DNA of 64,000 nt from Lasiosphaeris hirsuta (GCA_030549175.1 JAUKUA010000003.1:1860001-1924000), one strand, 5' to 3'; numbered from the stretch's first letter, positions 12,160 to 24,023 are shown. Translations and numbers: made by a program. Notes: generated by a model not told the origin, from the sequence alone.

Positions 12160-12702
12160 GGGTCGGGAAGTTACGAGAGAGTCTTCCCTTTGTTGATGCG
12201 CGGGAGCTGGATCATTCGGGAGCGCACCTACACGAAGTGTTGTACAAAACCTACGGTCCACTAGGTACTTAAATTAGGAGACTGAGTGGGTCAATAGAGG
12301 TCTCAATTGAACTGACATTCTTCATGGGGGTTATGGGCCGAAAGCATGGTGCCGATACGAGGGCAGAGAGGCTATCTTCACCGATTTCGAATACTCATCT
12401 AGAGACTTCACCTCACCTTGATATCCGCGGCACTACAGTCCCTGAGAAACCCGGTCGTAGATGTTATGAATCTGCTTGATGCGCCTCAAACGCCGGTTTC
12501 CGACCCATGGACGCTGGAGATAAAGACTCTAAACTCGCCATCAATCTTACCGACACAAAAGAAATTCATAGCTTTAGGAGATGGAACAAATGCTCTCCAC
12601 CCACTTCCCAAACCTTACTACCGGGACATCGACCGCTCTCCAGAACATATCTGATACCCACACCACAGTAGGCATGACGAAGCAGCATGCAAATACAAAC
12701 CC
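12160..12702. other. Intergenic, nothing recognised
   Basis: Holds the 3' ends of MIC12 and of the acyltransferase pseudogene. Short open frames have no support. Confidence 0.5.
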
Positions 12703-13939
12703 CTAGCTGTACCATGCCCCTTCCACCCCCGTAATGCTCCATGCCCTCCTCTCGATAGCATATCCCAGGGTATGCATGACCGGGCCATGCATCAGGTAGA
12801 TTGCATAGCTGATGTTGCTAAGATACTGCACCGGCCCGGTATTGCATAGCTTCTGCCACCTAGGCGTTCGTCCAACTGCCAGCACGAAGACCATAGCTCC
12901 GATGGCTCTGCCAGTACCGGGTACTTTTCCGACCAGAACTCCGGAATGAAGGTCGACAGGAACACCCAGCCGGGGGTTACCTCGCTGCCGTGGTCGGGCT
13001 GGGACATGAAATAGAGACCAAGCATGCTCACGGCTGGCCATATGAGTTGTCTCGGTCCCTTCGACTTCTGTGTTGCTGGTGGAGGCGTGGGGCCGAGCAA
13101 TGGGGAGAGTCTGATGCCGACGAAACCGCAGGACTCTCATGCGCGCCACGCATCAGATCCATCTCGGCCATGCCGGCATAGAACAGCATCATCTCCCAAT
13201 GGTCACTCAGGTAGGTAAACATCATCAACACCCCGACCACCCACCGCCAACCTCACCCCAGTCCTCAGCCCTGCCGTGCCCACCAGCGTCAGGAACAACA
13301 TCATCGAGCTCCGAAACTCGACCGGGATCGTCCACAGATGCACATACATCGCCGTACTCCCAGCAAACCGGTCCCAATCCCACACATGCACGAACCCCCA
13401 CATAGCCCACGCCCAGTCCCTCAACTGGTCCGCAGCGGCCGCAGGCTGAGGACGTACCCGGACACAACGAAGAAGACGCAGACCATGGGCGGGTCCGAGC
13501 ACAGCAGGCGGAGGAACGGCATCTTGAGGACATGCCTGTTGTTCGCGGCGGGGGTGTCGGCCGGCGGGTCTGGGTCGGTGTAGCCCTAGCCGGGCGCGAT
13601 GACGAAGCAGGTATAGGCGAGGTGGCAGAAGAAGACAATGAGGGCGGCGAGGCCGCGCAGGCCGTCGAGGTAGGCCGTGGCGCTGGGCCGCGTCGTCGTG
13701 GCCAGGGGACTGGGGTGGGGGCGCAGGAAGCTCGGGAGGAGGAAGAGGGCGGTGCGCAGGAGCAGCGACCGGAGGAGTGGCCATTTTAGGGCGGGCGCCG
13801 CCCCGAGGGCCTCCATGAAGCGTGTGTCGCGGTCGGCGCGGCCGGCGTCGCTCTCGAGGTCGGAGAGGGACTTTTCGTCGAGGAGGACCGTCGTCTCCTC
13901 GTAGTTGAGGGTGTGCTTGGATGAGGCATGGCCATTCAT
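12703..13939 (-). pseudogene. Broken acyltransferase-3 family membrane protein
   Basis: Pieces of a membrane O-acyltransferase of the acyltransferase-3 family lie in order on this strand but in several frames. From the start: MNGHASSKHTLNYEETTVLL; then ATAYLDGLRGLAALIVFFCH, the family's opening motif; an in-frame TAG at 13588-13586; then RHVLKMPFLRLLCSDPPMV and VCVFFVVSGYVLSLRPL. The frame changes near 13430 before VHLWTIPVEFRSSMMLFLTL. It changes again before HWEMMLFYAGMAEMDLMRG, again before LYFMSQPDHGSEVTPGWV, and again before LSNISYAIYLMHGPVMHTLG. A segment expected between the SGYVLS and the WAMWGF pieces also seems missing. At least four frame changes plus a stop cannot be explained by introns, so I call a pseudogene. 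Intact members move acyl groups onto sugars or lipids at a membrane. Confidence 0.75.
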
Positions 13940-14763
13940 TGTGGGGGGTTGGAGGGCGAAGAGGGGAGGGAGGCCGTGCTAGACGGTCGTTTGGGGGGAG
14001 GGGGGGGATTCGAAATAGGGGAGGCCGGCCTCCTTGGCCGGACCGAGTCCCGCGAGTCAAGCAGCAAGCCCCTTTTCGAGACGGATGGGTTGAGGCGGCG
14101 TTCTCGGAACGTAGCCGGGTGTAGCCTGACCCGTCTACAAATCGATATGTGTAGATGATAAAACTCGAACCACGGTTGTCATGTGGGGAGCCGACAGTAC
14201 ATATGCCAGGCGAGAACTCCCTTGCTGCCAGCCAGACTGTCACGGCTTCGGCTCACCAAGCCGAGTTGCGCATGTTTTGGATCATGGGATTACTAGACTC
14301 AAGTCCGCATTTCGAAACCTTGTTCTCGCTATCGACTTGATGCAAGAGAAAGGAATGGGAAGGGGACAGGGGAAGAGACACCGATACCTAACGTAGGGAT
14401 CAGTGAGGGCTAGCATCCGAAGGAGCTGACGACGACGGCGATATGCAGGATATCACGCCGTCCCAACGCCCCCTAAGACGAATAAAAGCGGAGAAGGATC
14501 TAAACATAGTCCCAGGGATGTATGATACTAATCCATCTCCAATGCCCCAAACTTGCGAGGTGAGCCACTCGGCCGTCCGGGCTCGCGTAGACACACCTTG
14601 CTAGTGTCTCTACTAGCGGTTGGCGTGAGGCGAGGGGAGAAAACTTACGGGCTTTCCTATCGTATCGACGGTCAAATACAATGTCCTCTTGTTCCTTTCA
14701 GCTTTCTATTTTCTTAGCCCGCTGGATTGGGAGTACTGGTAAACAAAGCATATTATCTTTTTC

Positions 14764-14781
14764 TTTTTTTTTTTTTTTTTT
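14764..14781. repeat. Poly-T run, 18 bases
   Basis: An uninterrupted run of 18 T. It is a simple mononucleotide repeat or the trace of an old poly-A insertion. No target-site duplication was identified. Confidence 0.9.
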
Positions 14782-15203
14782 GTGTATAACCGATGTGTGG
14801 ACGTGGAAAGAGAGTACGGGATGTGATCTGCAGGGGAGATCTGAGATCCGGGCTTGGCATCCCACCCAAACCACGTTTGAGGCTCGCACAGCCGTGATCG
14901 ATTCTGAGTGGTTCGATACTTGCCCGACCATCGTCAATACGTGTTCTGCTGCTTCTCTGCAGTCAAGTCTCTTTCCCAACGTCCTCTCTTCGTGGTGGGA
15001 TCGGCGCTATGGTATTTTTCCCCCAAAGCCGATGCTCTCGGGCGAAGCCTGCATCTAGCAAGGATAAGAATACCTTGGCATGTAGCTCATGTACAAGGTG
15101 CTGCACAACACCAAACCTCGCCCTCCACGGGGGTCAGAGCACAAAACCACACCCATAACGAATCGTCGATATGCACACTCAGCCTGTGGTTTCTCGACGG
15201 GCC

Positions 15204-15230
15204 TTTTTTTTTTTTTTTTTTTTTTTTTTT
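15204..15230. repeat. Poly-T run, 27 bases
   Basis: An uninterrupted run of 27 T, the longest homopolymer in the window. It lies in intergenic DNA downstream of HEM2. The length may be imprecise because of sequencing slippage. Confidence 0.9.
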
Positions 15231-15482
15231 GTAGGGTCCGTGGCACATTGACTTACCACACGGCAGCAGGAGCAACTAGCAAAACTTTGAAATCACCGGA
15301 GTGAAACCTAGGTTGATTTCAACTATTCATTATAGTTTGTTGCTCGTGAGAAGTGATTTTGCTTGCTCTTCCGTCGTGCCCGTCTCGGGTTTTGCCCTTT
15401 TGAACCCGTGTTCTATAATGCCATCCAATATCCTATTAACGCCTTTGAACACCCACAGTCCGGAATCCTCTTTCTGAAAAAC

Positions 15483-16691
<1,209 letters not shown>

Positions 16692-17336
16692 TGTGCTGAC
16701 GATGGAGCGAGAACTGTATAGAGTTGTCGGGCAAAAGGCAAAAGGGCGGGTCAAGTGAGGTTGGGCGTGCGGTGATTTGGTGTAGGCTAGATGGCGCGAT
16801 GGCTCCGGCCCCCGTCGCAATGGTGTTCGATGGTGTTCGATTGTTTCACCTGGTGTCCGCTTGCTCCTTCGTCGAGGGCCGAGGGTCGAGGGTTGAGGGG
16901 TTCGAGGGTCGGTCGGGGGTAATAAAGATGGGACAGGGCAGTATTCGGAGGTCGCAGGGCGGGAGTGCAATCTGGGGTATATGATTGATATATATTCGCC
17001 CCCGGAGCTCCAGACTTGTCAGACTTCTCAATTGGGAGGCGGTTCCGAGCCGAGGAGTTGTGACAGCGGACTGCCACAAATTTTGTTCGGCACGCAAGTC
17101 CTGTGTACGGTAAGCCGCCCGCCGTACACTGTACGCTGTGCTGTGCTGTACGCTCCTGCAAGTTCCAGCCACTGAAGCGCCGCCATTTTTCCGGTCACTT
17201 TTGCGCTCGGTTTCGGGATTCGGAGGCCCCGCCTCCACCATTGCTCCTGGAATTCCTGTGTCGCTGTCGGGGCTGCCGTTTTTGACTGGTCGGCTATGCC
17301 GAATTTAATTGGCTGCTAATCTACACTTATGCTAAT
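16692..17336. other. Upstream region of hem2
   Basis: Promoter and leader of hem2, with short direct repeats of a GTGTTCGATG unit around 16820-16845 and purine-rich tracts up to 16930. No gene recognised. Confidence 0.45.
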
Positions 17337-18222
17337 CTACACTTGAGCCCAGACCTTTCGGGCGTACCCCTCCAGTTCTTGAACACTGAAAACGAAGTCT
17401 CCCTCCCCAGTGCTCGGATCTCTAAGGAAGAGAAGCCGGAACGACAGTACCAATGCGCCGCTAGTGACATTGTACGATGTTGGGTTGGTAGTCGTGTTTC
17501 GGGTAATGGTGATGCTTTGCCGGAGCACAGGTGTTGGGTGTTGAAGAGAGTGTCGTGTTGTGGTAGCTCCCGGGCGAACTTGCATCTCTTCCCACTTCTC
17601 CAAAAGGATTGTGGTACCGTTGAACTTGGCAAGAAGAACAATCTTGACCTCGTGGTTTGACATAGAAAACCACCGCTTCATAGCTACATGCAATTTCCCC
17701 AACGACTGAGAGAATCCTGCCTCGATGACAAATGTTGGCCAGGCACCTTCAGCAGCTCGTTGAGGCTCTGGGCCGCCAGTCGAATCACCCTCTTTACTGC
17801 TTCGTCCAGAATAGCCTTGTTGTGCTGGGCGTGTAGCAGTGCCGATGTCGTTCCAACTATGCTTTAAACCCATATCGCGAACCTGCCCAAGAAACTCGTC
17901 ATATAGCGGTTTGTGGAGTTTCTCATGAAGGTCGGTTGTGATTGTGATAATAAGGATCTGGGAATTGCTGTCGTAATCGCAAAAGCGGAACCTGCGGCCT
18001 TGCTTCTCTCACTTCTCTCGTATACGCTCCATTTTGGTGAAATCACTAAGAGAGACATCTAAAAAATTAGTATACTATATAGAAACAAAAGGGCAATACC
18101 ATACTTGTGACGGTGAGGGAATCCCCACTAGCGTGATCAATTGCGTTGAAGAGATCTTGCGTCTTGGTGAATCGTACGGCCGGGGGATCGCTATCTTCCG
18201 TCGACTTTACCGAAGTAGGCAT
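17337..18222 (-). pseudogene. Fungal orphan gene with one nonsense codon
   Basis: The model is exon 1 18222-18105, a 46-bp intron with canonical donor GTATGG, branch TACTAAT and acceptor TTTAG, and exon 2 18058-17337. It would give 279 residues but for an in-frame TGA at 18011-18009 (codon 56), in the piece MERIREK-stop-EKQGRRFRF. Everything else is open and looks conserved: FTKTQDLFNAIDHASGDSL, CDYDSNSQILIITITTDLHE, AWPTFVIEAGFSQSLGKL, NHEVKIVLLAKF and TSGALVLSFRLLFLRDP. I recall this pattern from a widespread, uncharacterised family in filamentous fungi; no function is known to me. A shorter protein of 178 residues could start at 17873 downstream of the stop. The TGA is one C-to-T change from CGA. 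Alternatives are a sequencing error or stop readthrough. Confidence 0.6.
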
Positions 18223-19998
18223 AGTAGACACCGACAGAACTTGCCGATGAAGCCGACACCGACGGAGATGTCGTCGACCTCGATGTGATTGACGCCATAG
18301 TGAAGCGTGGGGCTGGGACAACGTGAAGCCGGGGCTGTTGGAGGAACCAGTCTGCTGAAAATGGTGGGGTTTGCACTAGCCAGTAGCCCGTACTCGTACT
18401 TGTGGAGGGTGCCGAGATTAGCGGGTCCAACCTGCTAAAAACGGCATCCCAAACAGCGACACAGGCACTCCGCTTGGAATTCGCCAATCACAATACATGA
18501 ATTTCTAACTCGATCTGGGGTCCAGTGGGTCTCTGCTGAAGTAATCCCCCCAGCTGCCACAACGTCGGCCGCTCCTGCACTTGGCACATGCCTAGGTATT
18601 CGTAGGTACCTTAGACGATCCGCTTTTACGCCTTCCACATCGCAGCGCTGCAGCCTGCAACTGCAACTGCAAGCTGCTTATCGACGATCCAATAATAGAC
18701 GACGGAATCCAACCTAATGCAACGGCTCCCTTCTTTCCCGGATTGTGTCATGGCGCACCAACGGGACACAAGTGCAATTCATGCCATGTCTTCAACGTTT
18801 TGCTGCACTAGGAAAGCCTCAAAGAAAATCAGAGTCACCTAGGTACACGGCCACCCATGGCAACACAACTCCGACGACTGCTCCCATGAGGCCATGCTTT
18901 AGACGCCTTGTTAGAAAGGCAAATAATCGTCCCCTCAACTCTTGTTGGGCATTCTAAATATTATGGCAACGAGTCCTAAATATCTCAACGATATCTAGTA
19001 GGACAGAGCAATAAGCCAAGGCAACGGGCGACTCGGACGAACCCTGAGTATTGGAGCTGTTAGATCCTGACGGGAAGGCTGGAAACGATGTTGACAATTC
19101 AGCCCGCGACCGAAAGAAATTACAACAACTTCAAAACCCCCGTTTTCTATCCCCTGGATGATAAGGATTGGACTTCCTCTGCGCTACCACCAAGATGTCA
19201 TATTATCATCTTTTAAGACCCCCGACTCTAGCTTTCAACCCAGGTATTCTCCACTGCCCTTGGCAATATTTCCCAAACTCCCCAGTATACAGGTTGATAG
19301 ACAAACGCAGATGTTACACATGCTCTCTATGTTTTCAGTTGTATCACGAAACATCAACACAATGTTGAGGCTTGATATATACACAATACAACATAATCGT
19401 CACCCACGGCACCTCTCGAAGTTGCCTTGCTTGGATTCGCACCCATGCACCAAGAGGTCGAGTGAATAGCTCCGGCACGACAATGAGCAGCCTGCCTGAG
19501 CCCAACGAGGGTGGAGATGCCGGGAGAGATGAAGAGCAAGCCATATAACGCAGACCGCTTGATCACAACCACCGTATCGTCACCAAGATGTAGCACTCCG
19601 AAGTATGCTACCTATTCTCCCTTACTATTAACGCCAGGGAAACCGTTGAGGATATAATTATGGCTATACTACTCTTCACCCCTCATCTCTCATACAAGTG
19701 TCAGGCATCGAGCTTCCTTTTTGCCAACATCAAGTTTTCTATTCAGGGCCACTGATCTCGCTAGATTGGTTAGGTATACCAATCCTGTAACGTCCATGAG
19801 ATACAAACTGCCCCTAACTGCCTCCTCAACCCCTAGCTTGAAGGACTGTTAACCCCCGAGCCACGATTATTGTCATGCCAGCAGATCTAGATACATTTCA
19901 TGCCGGCCCCATCCACTAACCCGTTAGCTCTTGAAAAAGGGCCCACGACACCATCTATGACATCACCGCCGAGACAGTATCTACGACATCGCCGCCGA
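18223..19998. other. Intergenic, decayed stretch
   Basis: No coherent gene. The first 90 bases continue, in another frame, a Ser/Thr-rich reading (SITSRSTTSPSVSASS) that may be an older start of the neighbouring orphan gene. One copy of the 10-mer GTAGGTACCT lies at 18602-18611. Confidence 0.45.
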
Positions 19999-20220
19999 GC
20001 TAGCTTTAGCAAGACTGTCCTCAGCTCAACAGCTATTGACACGATTAGACAACAAAACGACGGGGCCTTGGCGTTTTTCTGCTTCTCTATTGCAAGTATC
20101 ATCCCAAACGAGCCGACAATGGAGGATCTTGATGCGGTTATCTGTCGCCGTCTATTATTGCCCTACCAGGCATATATAGTTGTCGACGCTTTGGACGAAT
20201 GTGTCCTCAGATACCTTTGA
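19999..20220 (+). pseudogene. Fragment of a STAND/NACHT NTPase
   Basis: A short frame carries SKTVLSSTAIDTIRQQ, DGALAFFCFSIAS and then, after an apparent internal deletion, YQAYIVVDALDECV. The first piece fits the part just after a P-loop; the last fits the Walker B motif (hhhhDALDEC) of fungal NACHT proteins of the NLR-like type, which often carry ankyrin or WD repeats. The glycine-rich P-loop itself is damaged (RRASFSKT), and the spacing between the two motifs is far too short. There is no effector or repeat domain nearby. I read it as the relic of one of the many fungal NLR-like genes. The call rests on two short motifs, so confidence is moderate. Confidence 0.45.
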
Positions 20221-20631
20221 CTGCTAGCCTATGAAAAGATTTGCTAATATCACACCTCAAGGTAGAAACCTGTTACGGATTTCACACCTTCCCCACGCTC
20301 GAGATATTTTCTCGAAACCACACCACGCCTTTTTCCCGCAGGAAAGTACTCACGACGCCACGTCAACATCTTCGACCAGCTGAGTTGATCATGTTTTTGG
20401 GGGAACAGCGTGGAATCAGCAGCTTGAGAAGTTGCCTTTGAACAAGGTGCAATCACAGGTTTATTCATTGTAATTGTCTCCGGAAACTCAAGAACTCACT
20501 CGAAGTTGGCAGCACAGTTTGTCTTTGAGCAATACCCAGCATGCTTCCAAACATATCCATTAATCCTAACAGCAGTCACTGCCCGTCTATTCTCTATTCA
20601 CAAAAACCGACACCAAAATTGCCACCACTAG

Positions 20632-20639
20632 TATATAAA
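20632..20639 (+). promoter_or_regulatory. TATA box upstream of the disordered-protein gene
   Basis: TATATAAA stands 62 bp before the start codon at 20702 and is followed by a C/T-rich leader ending in CTTCTCTAGCC. The layout is that of a regulated fungal RNA polymerase II promoter and supports 20702 as the real start. Confidence 0.55.
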
Positions 20640-20701
20640 CCATCATATTCCTTCCCAGGTTCTCATCACAACCCCCCTTTAACTTATTTTCTTCTCTAGC
20701 C

Positions 20702-21946
20702 ATGCCCGCCCCATCCGATCCGACCCCTCCTACCCCCTACAAAGGGAATGCCGTGCCTGCAGACGGCGAGGCGTGCCTGGAGACAGATGACGACTCACTC
20801 AGCATGGCAGAGAGCGATGAATCGGCCGAGCTTGGCGTCGCCGAGAGCGTGGCCCCTCAACGGGCACGTCTCGTCGAAAAAATCGGTGCGCGTGGTGGAT
20901 CGCGAGTACAGCCGCACCGCAGACGAGGCATCGTTCCCTCAGCCTCGATGCCTAGTATGAGCCGGCGGGTGGAGGATGACAGCGTCGCCCGGACTGAAGC
21001 CCCAGTGCGGACATCGAAGCCTCTGCCACCGCTGCCCAGACTTCCGCCCAGCAGCACCACGTCTGTCCTCGCCGCGTCGAAGCCGCTGCCATCGCTACCC
21101 AGTCTTCCGTCTAGCAGCACCACGTCTACCCTCGCCAAGCCAAAGGCCCTTCTGAAGAAGGTGTCCCAGGTCTTCCAGCGCCGTCCGAAGACCCCATCCG
21201 TCCCGTCTGACGTCCAGTCTCATGCTCCCGCACCCACACCACCGCTGGAGCACCCCACACTCGCCCAAGCTCCCCGAGACCACTCGCCCAAACTCGAGAC
21301 CAGCGGAAAGGAGAAATTCAGCATCCGACGAAAGGTCCGGGCGCTCCTGGGTAGCAGTTCCGTCCCGGTGCTTGCGTCTGAAGACGAGGCGGATCCCTCA
21401 TCAGACGGACCTCCCACCGGTGGCAACGAACATACCTCGTTCCAGGCACACCCTCACGGCTCCGATAGCCCCCAACCTTCCAGCCAGCCGCAGCAAGCCG
21501 AACAACACGCCCCGCCTCTGCCCCTCAATGACCGACCTGGCACCCACAATACCATCCAGTACCCATTCACCATCCCACGCCACCTCCGCCCGGCCGAATT
21601 CGAGATGGTACATGGCGAACCAGTTTTCACCGGCCTAACCCCCCCTCCTGCCCCCGCGCCTGTGCCGGAGGCAGCCGTCCTATCCACAGACCAGACGGAA
21701 CAGCTCCTCCCCACCAAACACGCGGCAGAGAGCGAGCCCACCTTCCACCACCGCGGCGCAAGTCCCACCGGCACCACGTCGGCCCTCGTCCCGTTCTCAC
21801 ACGCAACGAATCCCCCCAAGACGGAGGGTGCGTGGAGCGGTGGTCCGGGCGAGTTGCTTCCGTCGACATCAAACCGACCCGACTGGTCAGGACGGAAGGG
21901 CGAGTTCTATCCGGTTGGCTTCCCCCATGCTGCGGCGAGCGCGTAG
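20702..21946 (+). CDS. Disordered Ser/Pro-rich protein, frame cut by TAG
   Basis: An uninterrupted frame of 414 codons from an ATG with a TATA box and pyrimidine-rich leader. No domain is recognised. The protein is rich in Ser, Pro, Thr and charged residues, so probably disordered. It has a near-duplicate tract: TSKPLPPLPRLPPSSTTS and then SKPLPSLPSLPSSSTTS at about residues 100-140, each of SH3-ligand-like Pro patterning. Basic patches follow, for example KKVSQVFQRRPK and FSIRRKVRALLGSS. A later piece, IQYPFTIPRHLRPAEFEMV, looks more ordered. The frame ends at TAG 21944-21946, yet the same frame continues open for another 183 codons (next entry). The end PVGFPHAAASA does not look like a natural C-terminus. 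Either the gene carries a nonsense mutation, or the stop is read through, or the protein simply ends here. Confidence 0.6.
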   Translation: MPAPSDPTPPTPYKGNAVPADGEACLETDDDSLSMAESDESAELGVAESVAPQRARLVEKIGARGGSRVQPHRRRGIVPSASMPSMSRRVEDDSVARTEAPVRTSKPLPPLPRLPPSSTTSVLAASKPLPSLPSLPSSSTTSTLAKPKALLKKVSQVFQRRPKTPSVPSDVQSHAPAPTPPLEHPTLAQAPRDHSPKLETSGKEKFSIRRKVRALLGSSSVPVLASEDEADPSSDGPPTGGNEHTSFQAHPHGSDSPQPSSQPQQAEQHAPPLPLNDRPGTHNTIQYPFTIPRHLRPAEFEMVHGEPVFTGLTPPPAPAPVPEAAVLSTDQTEQLLPTKHAAESEPTFHHRGASPTGTTSALVPFSHATNPPKTEGAWSGGPGELLPSTSNRPDWSGRKGEFYPVGFPHAAASA

Positions 21947-22495
21947 AGTGTGCCTTCGTCGGGTCTGGGGTCGTTTGGTGCGGATGAGGATAAGGGCGAG
22001 GGCGAGGATGAAAGAGAGGAGGAGATGAGCGAGTACCAGCCTGCGCCGTCGTTTGTGAGAAGGAGCGTGGATACCTTTGGGGGACATGGTGCACTGGAGA
22101 GTGGTTTTTCTGCGCGCGAGGAGGCATTTGCGGATGGTGAAGAGGCATCCACCGTTGGTGGGGAGATATTCGGGGCTCATGAAGAGCAATTTACGGCCGG
22201 CGAGGACGCCTTTGGAGCTGGCGAAGAGCCATTCGCGGCTGGTGAGGAGGCATCCAGTGCTGGCGAGGAGGCATTCACTGGGAGTGAGGATGGCCTGGCT
22301 GGAGGCCGGGAGGACCTCGCAAAAGGCTCGGGGGGCCCTGACGGAAGGTCTGGGATCCCAAAGAGCATGACATCCGCATACTTGCCTGTTGTGGAGGACG
22401 GCGACCGCAAGAAGCATCCAACCCCAGCCACCGACGCCCTGGAGACCTTGACGATGGAATTTCGGGAGCAGTTTCCTGAGGTTGACAGCAACTAA
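21947..22495 (+). pseudogene. In-frame continuation after the TAG, heptad-repeat tail
   Basis: In exactly the frame of the preceding gene, 182 further codons stay open after the single TAG and end at TAA 22493-22495. The part begins acidic (GADEDKGEGEDEREEEM), carries a run of ten seven-residue repeats (listed separately), and closes with TDALETLTMEFREQFPEV. There is no ATG near its beginning; the first one in frame is within EEEMSEYQ. It is most simply the C-terminal third of the same protein, cut off by one base change (CAG to TAG would restore glutamine). A short intron removing the stop was looked for and not found. Confidence 0.5.
22118..22327 (+). repeat. Ten imperfect 21-bp repeats coding a Glu-rich heptad
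   Basis: Units in order: EEAFADG, EEASTVG, GEIFGAH, EEQFTAG, EDAFGAG, EEPFAAG, EEASSAG, EEAFTGS, EDGLAGG, REDLAKG. Consensus is E-E-x-F-x-x-G. The period of seven with a hydrophobic residue at position four suggests a regular helical or solenoid-like tail. Protein-level conservation with DNA-level drift suggests age and past selection. Confidence 0.8.
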
Positions 22496-23661
22496 GTCAT
22501 TGAGAAGAACGACTGCAGCGCAAGTCTCAACAACGTTCCGAGACTTCGGGGGACGGTCACTAATACACTGGAAGTCTTCTTGGGGCGGCTGTGGATCTCC
22601 ATGCGGGGAGAAGGTGTCTCAGCGGGGCACGCCCATGTGAATTGAGCTGAATACAGAGTCATGTATCCACATCATTCGGGGAGTAAGGGTGTGGATTGAG
22701 GAGGGGGGGGCTTTCATTGATCGCCAAGTTTTGCGCAATTCTGGAATGCAGAGTCATTTTCGGTGGTTGCATGTTATTGCTGGCGCCTGGGTTCTGCAAG
22801 TCCCCTGCTTACCACAACGGAAACGCGGCACTCGGGGCCCGCCGCCGAACATGAATAACGAGGATAATCAAAAGGATTATGGGAGTTTGGGTTTTCTTTA
22901 TTTGTCAGTTTGTCTTGTATGATACCCTGGGCTTGGCCCCTATTCTAGTTGCGTCTGCGGTTGGATGCCCAAGAACGTATGAATGTGCGCAACCATCCTA
23001 CTGATGACATTCTTCTATATTGCCTTGTGAAGCATGCCTAAATACCCACCTAGGTAAGTAGTTGTTCCAATATGTGTTTGTTTCCAATACCTTTTGGTAC
23101 CATATCCATCCGAATACTTTGTTTCCCTTGTTCACATGCAGGTGAAGTTAGGGGTTGCGATTGTTTCTTCCTACTCGTACTACATGAAAGCATCAGTCAG
23201 CCCCACAAACTCCTATGAAACACGCACTATAGCAAGGGGTCTTGGGTATTAGCTATGCAATAGTAGTAGCTCACCCAGCTTCAGCTTGGCGATGCACCAG
23301 TACCCCAATTTACCCACACTCAAAGCTATTGTGGCTAGCCAAGGCTGGCCTCAGATTTGTGCTGGAAGGGGCGCAACATAGTGAGATAGATCGAGACAGC
23401 ATGGCTGTATCAACGATGTTAGGTAACAACCATTTTGTATCTGGAAATGCTGATGAAAAGGGGGCAGTATGTCACTGAGAGGTAGCAAGTTGTTCTCGAA
23501 AGAAAAAATGTGTATGTGAACGATCAGTTTTTAATCGCAGCTCTATCTTGGTCCACCATCCGTTATATGTTTGGGTATCTTTTGTTCCGCGGCCATATCG
23601 TACACGCAAAACCTCGCAATAGCAATGTCATAGCAGCATGTTCTCATAATCTCAGGCCCCC
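22496..23661. other. Intergenic, nothing recognised
   Basis: A 1.2 kb stretch without supported coding sequence on either strand. The right end is the 3' flank of the small basic protein gene. Confidence 0.5.
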
Positions 23662-24023
23662 TTAGAAGAAGCGACGGCTGCGGTGCGAACCACGCCCGTC
23701 AGTGCCGTTCATGCGGCGGGTACCAGCTGCCTATTTTACACGATTAACACAATGACATCGCTATATTGGGGAGGATATCACTGTACCTTTTGTCCTGGGC
23801 GGCCGGTAAGGGAGCCCTTGAGACGGAGAAGTGCGCCACTGATCTTATCGCCCATGGTGACATGGCGCTTTTGGTGGTGCACAACATGTGTATGTGAGGT
23901 GCCGTGTGCCGGGCGTGTAGTATGTGGTGTGCGGTTGAAGAAACCACGGCGGCGGGGGGCAACAGTGGTGGTGTGTGTTGTGGTCACAGGGTGAGCGTGA
24001 CGGCGACTGGTGAAGAGAGGCAT
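23662..24023 (-). CDS. Small basic fungal protein, 101 residues
   Basis: Exon 1 24023-23787 and exon 2 23730-23662, with a 56-bp intron (donor GTACAG, acceptor AATAG), give 101 residues. The N-terminal half is rich in His, Thr and Arg (MPLFTSRRHAHPVTTTHTTT). The C-terminal half is better ordered: GDKISGALLRLKGSLTGRPG, then K-AAGTRRMNGTDGRGSHR spanning the splice. I recall similar short proteins ending in an AAGTRRM-GTDGRG pattern in many filamentous fungi, without known function. The strict join of this motif across the intron supports the gene being real. The high Arg/Lys/His content suggests nucleic-acid or acidic-partner binding (inference only). It is too short and split to be seen as one open frame. 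Confidence 0.72.

Larger units (their letters stand above)
13940..15482. other. Intergenic with two poly-T runs
   Basis: No gene recognised. It contains T runs at 14764-14781 and 15204-15230, listed separately, and the 3' flank of HEM2. Confidence 0.5.

Noticed and set aside
12418..12654. Open frame of 78 codons downstream of MIC12
   Set aside because: No homology-like motif; intergenic between two 3' ends.
17989..18010. An intron of 21 bp removing the TGA of the orphan gene (GTGAGA...CGCAG)
   Set aside because: Far below the shortest introns seen here (46-47 bp); too short to be spliced.
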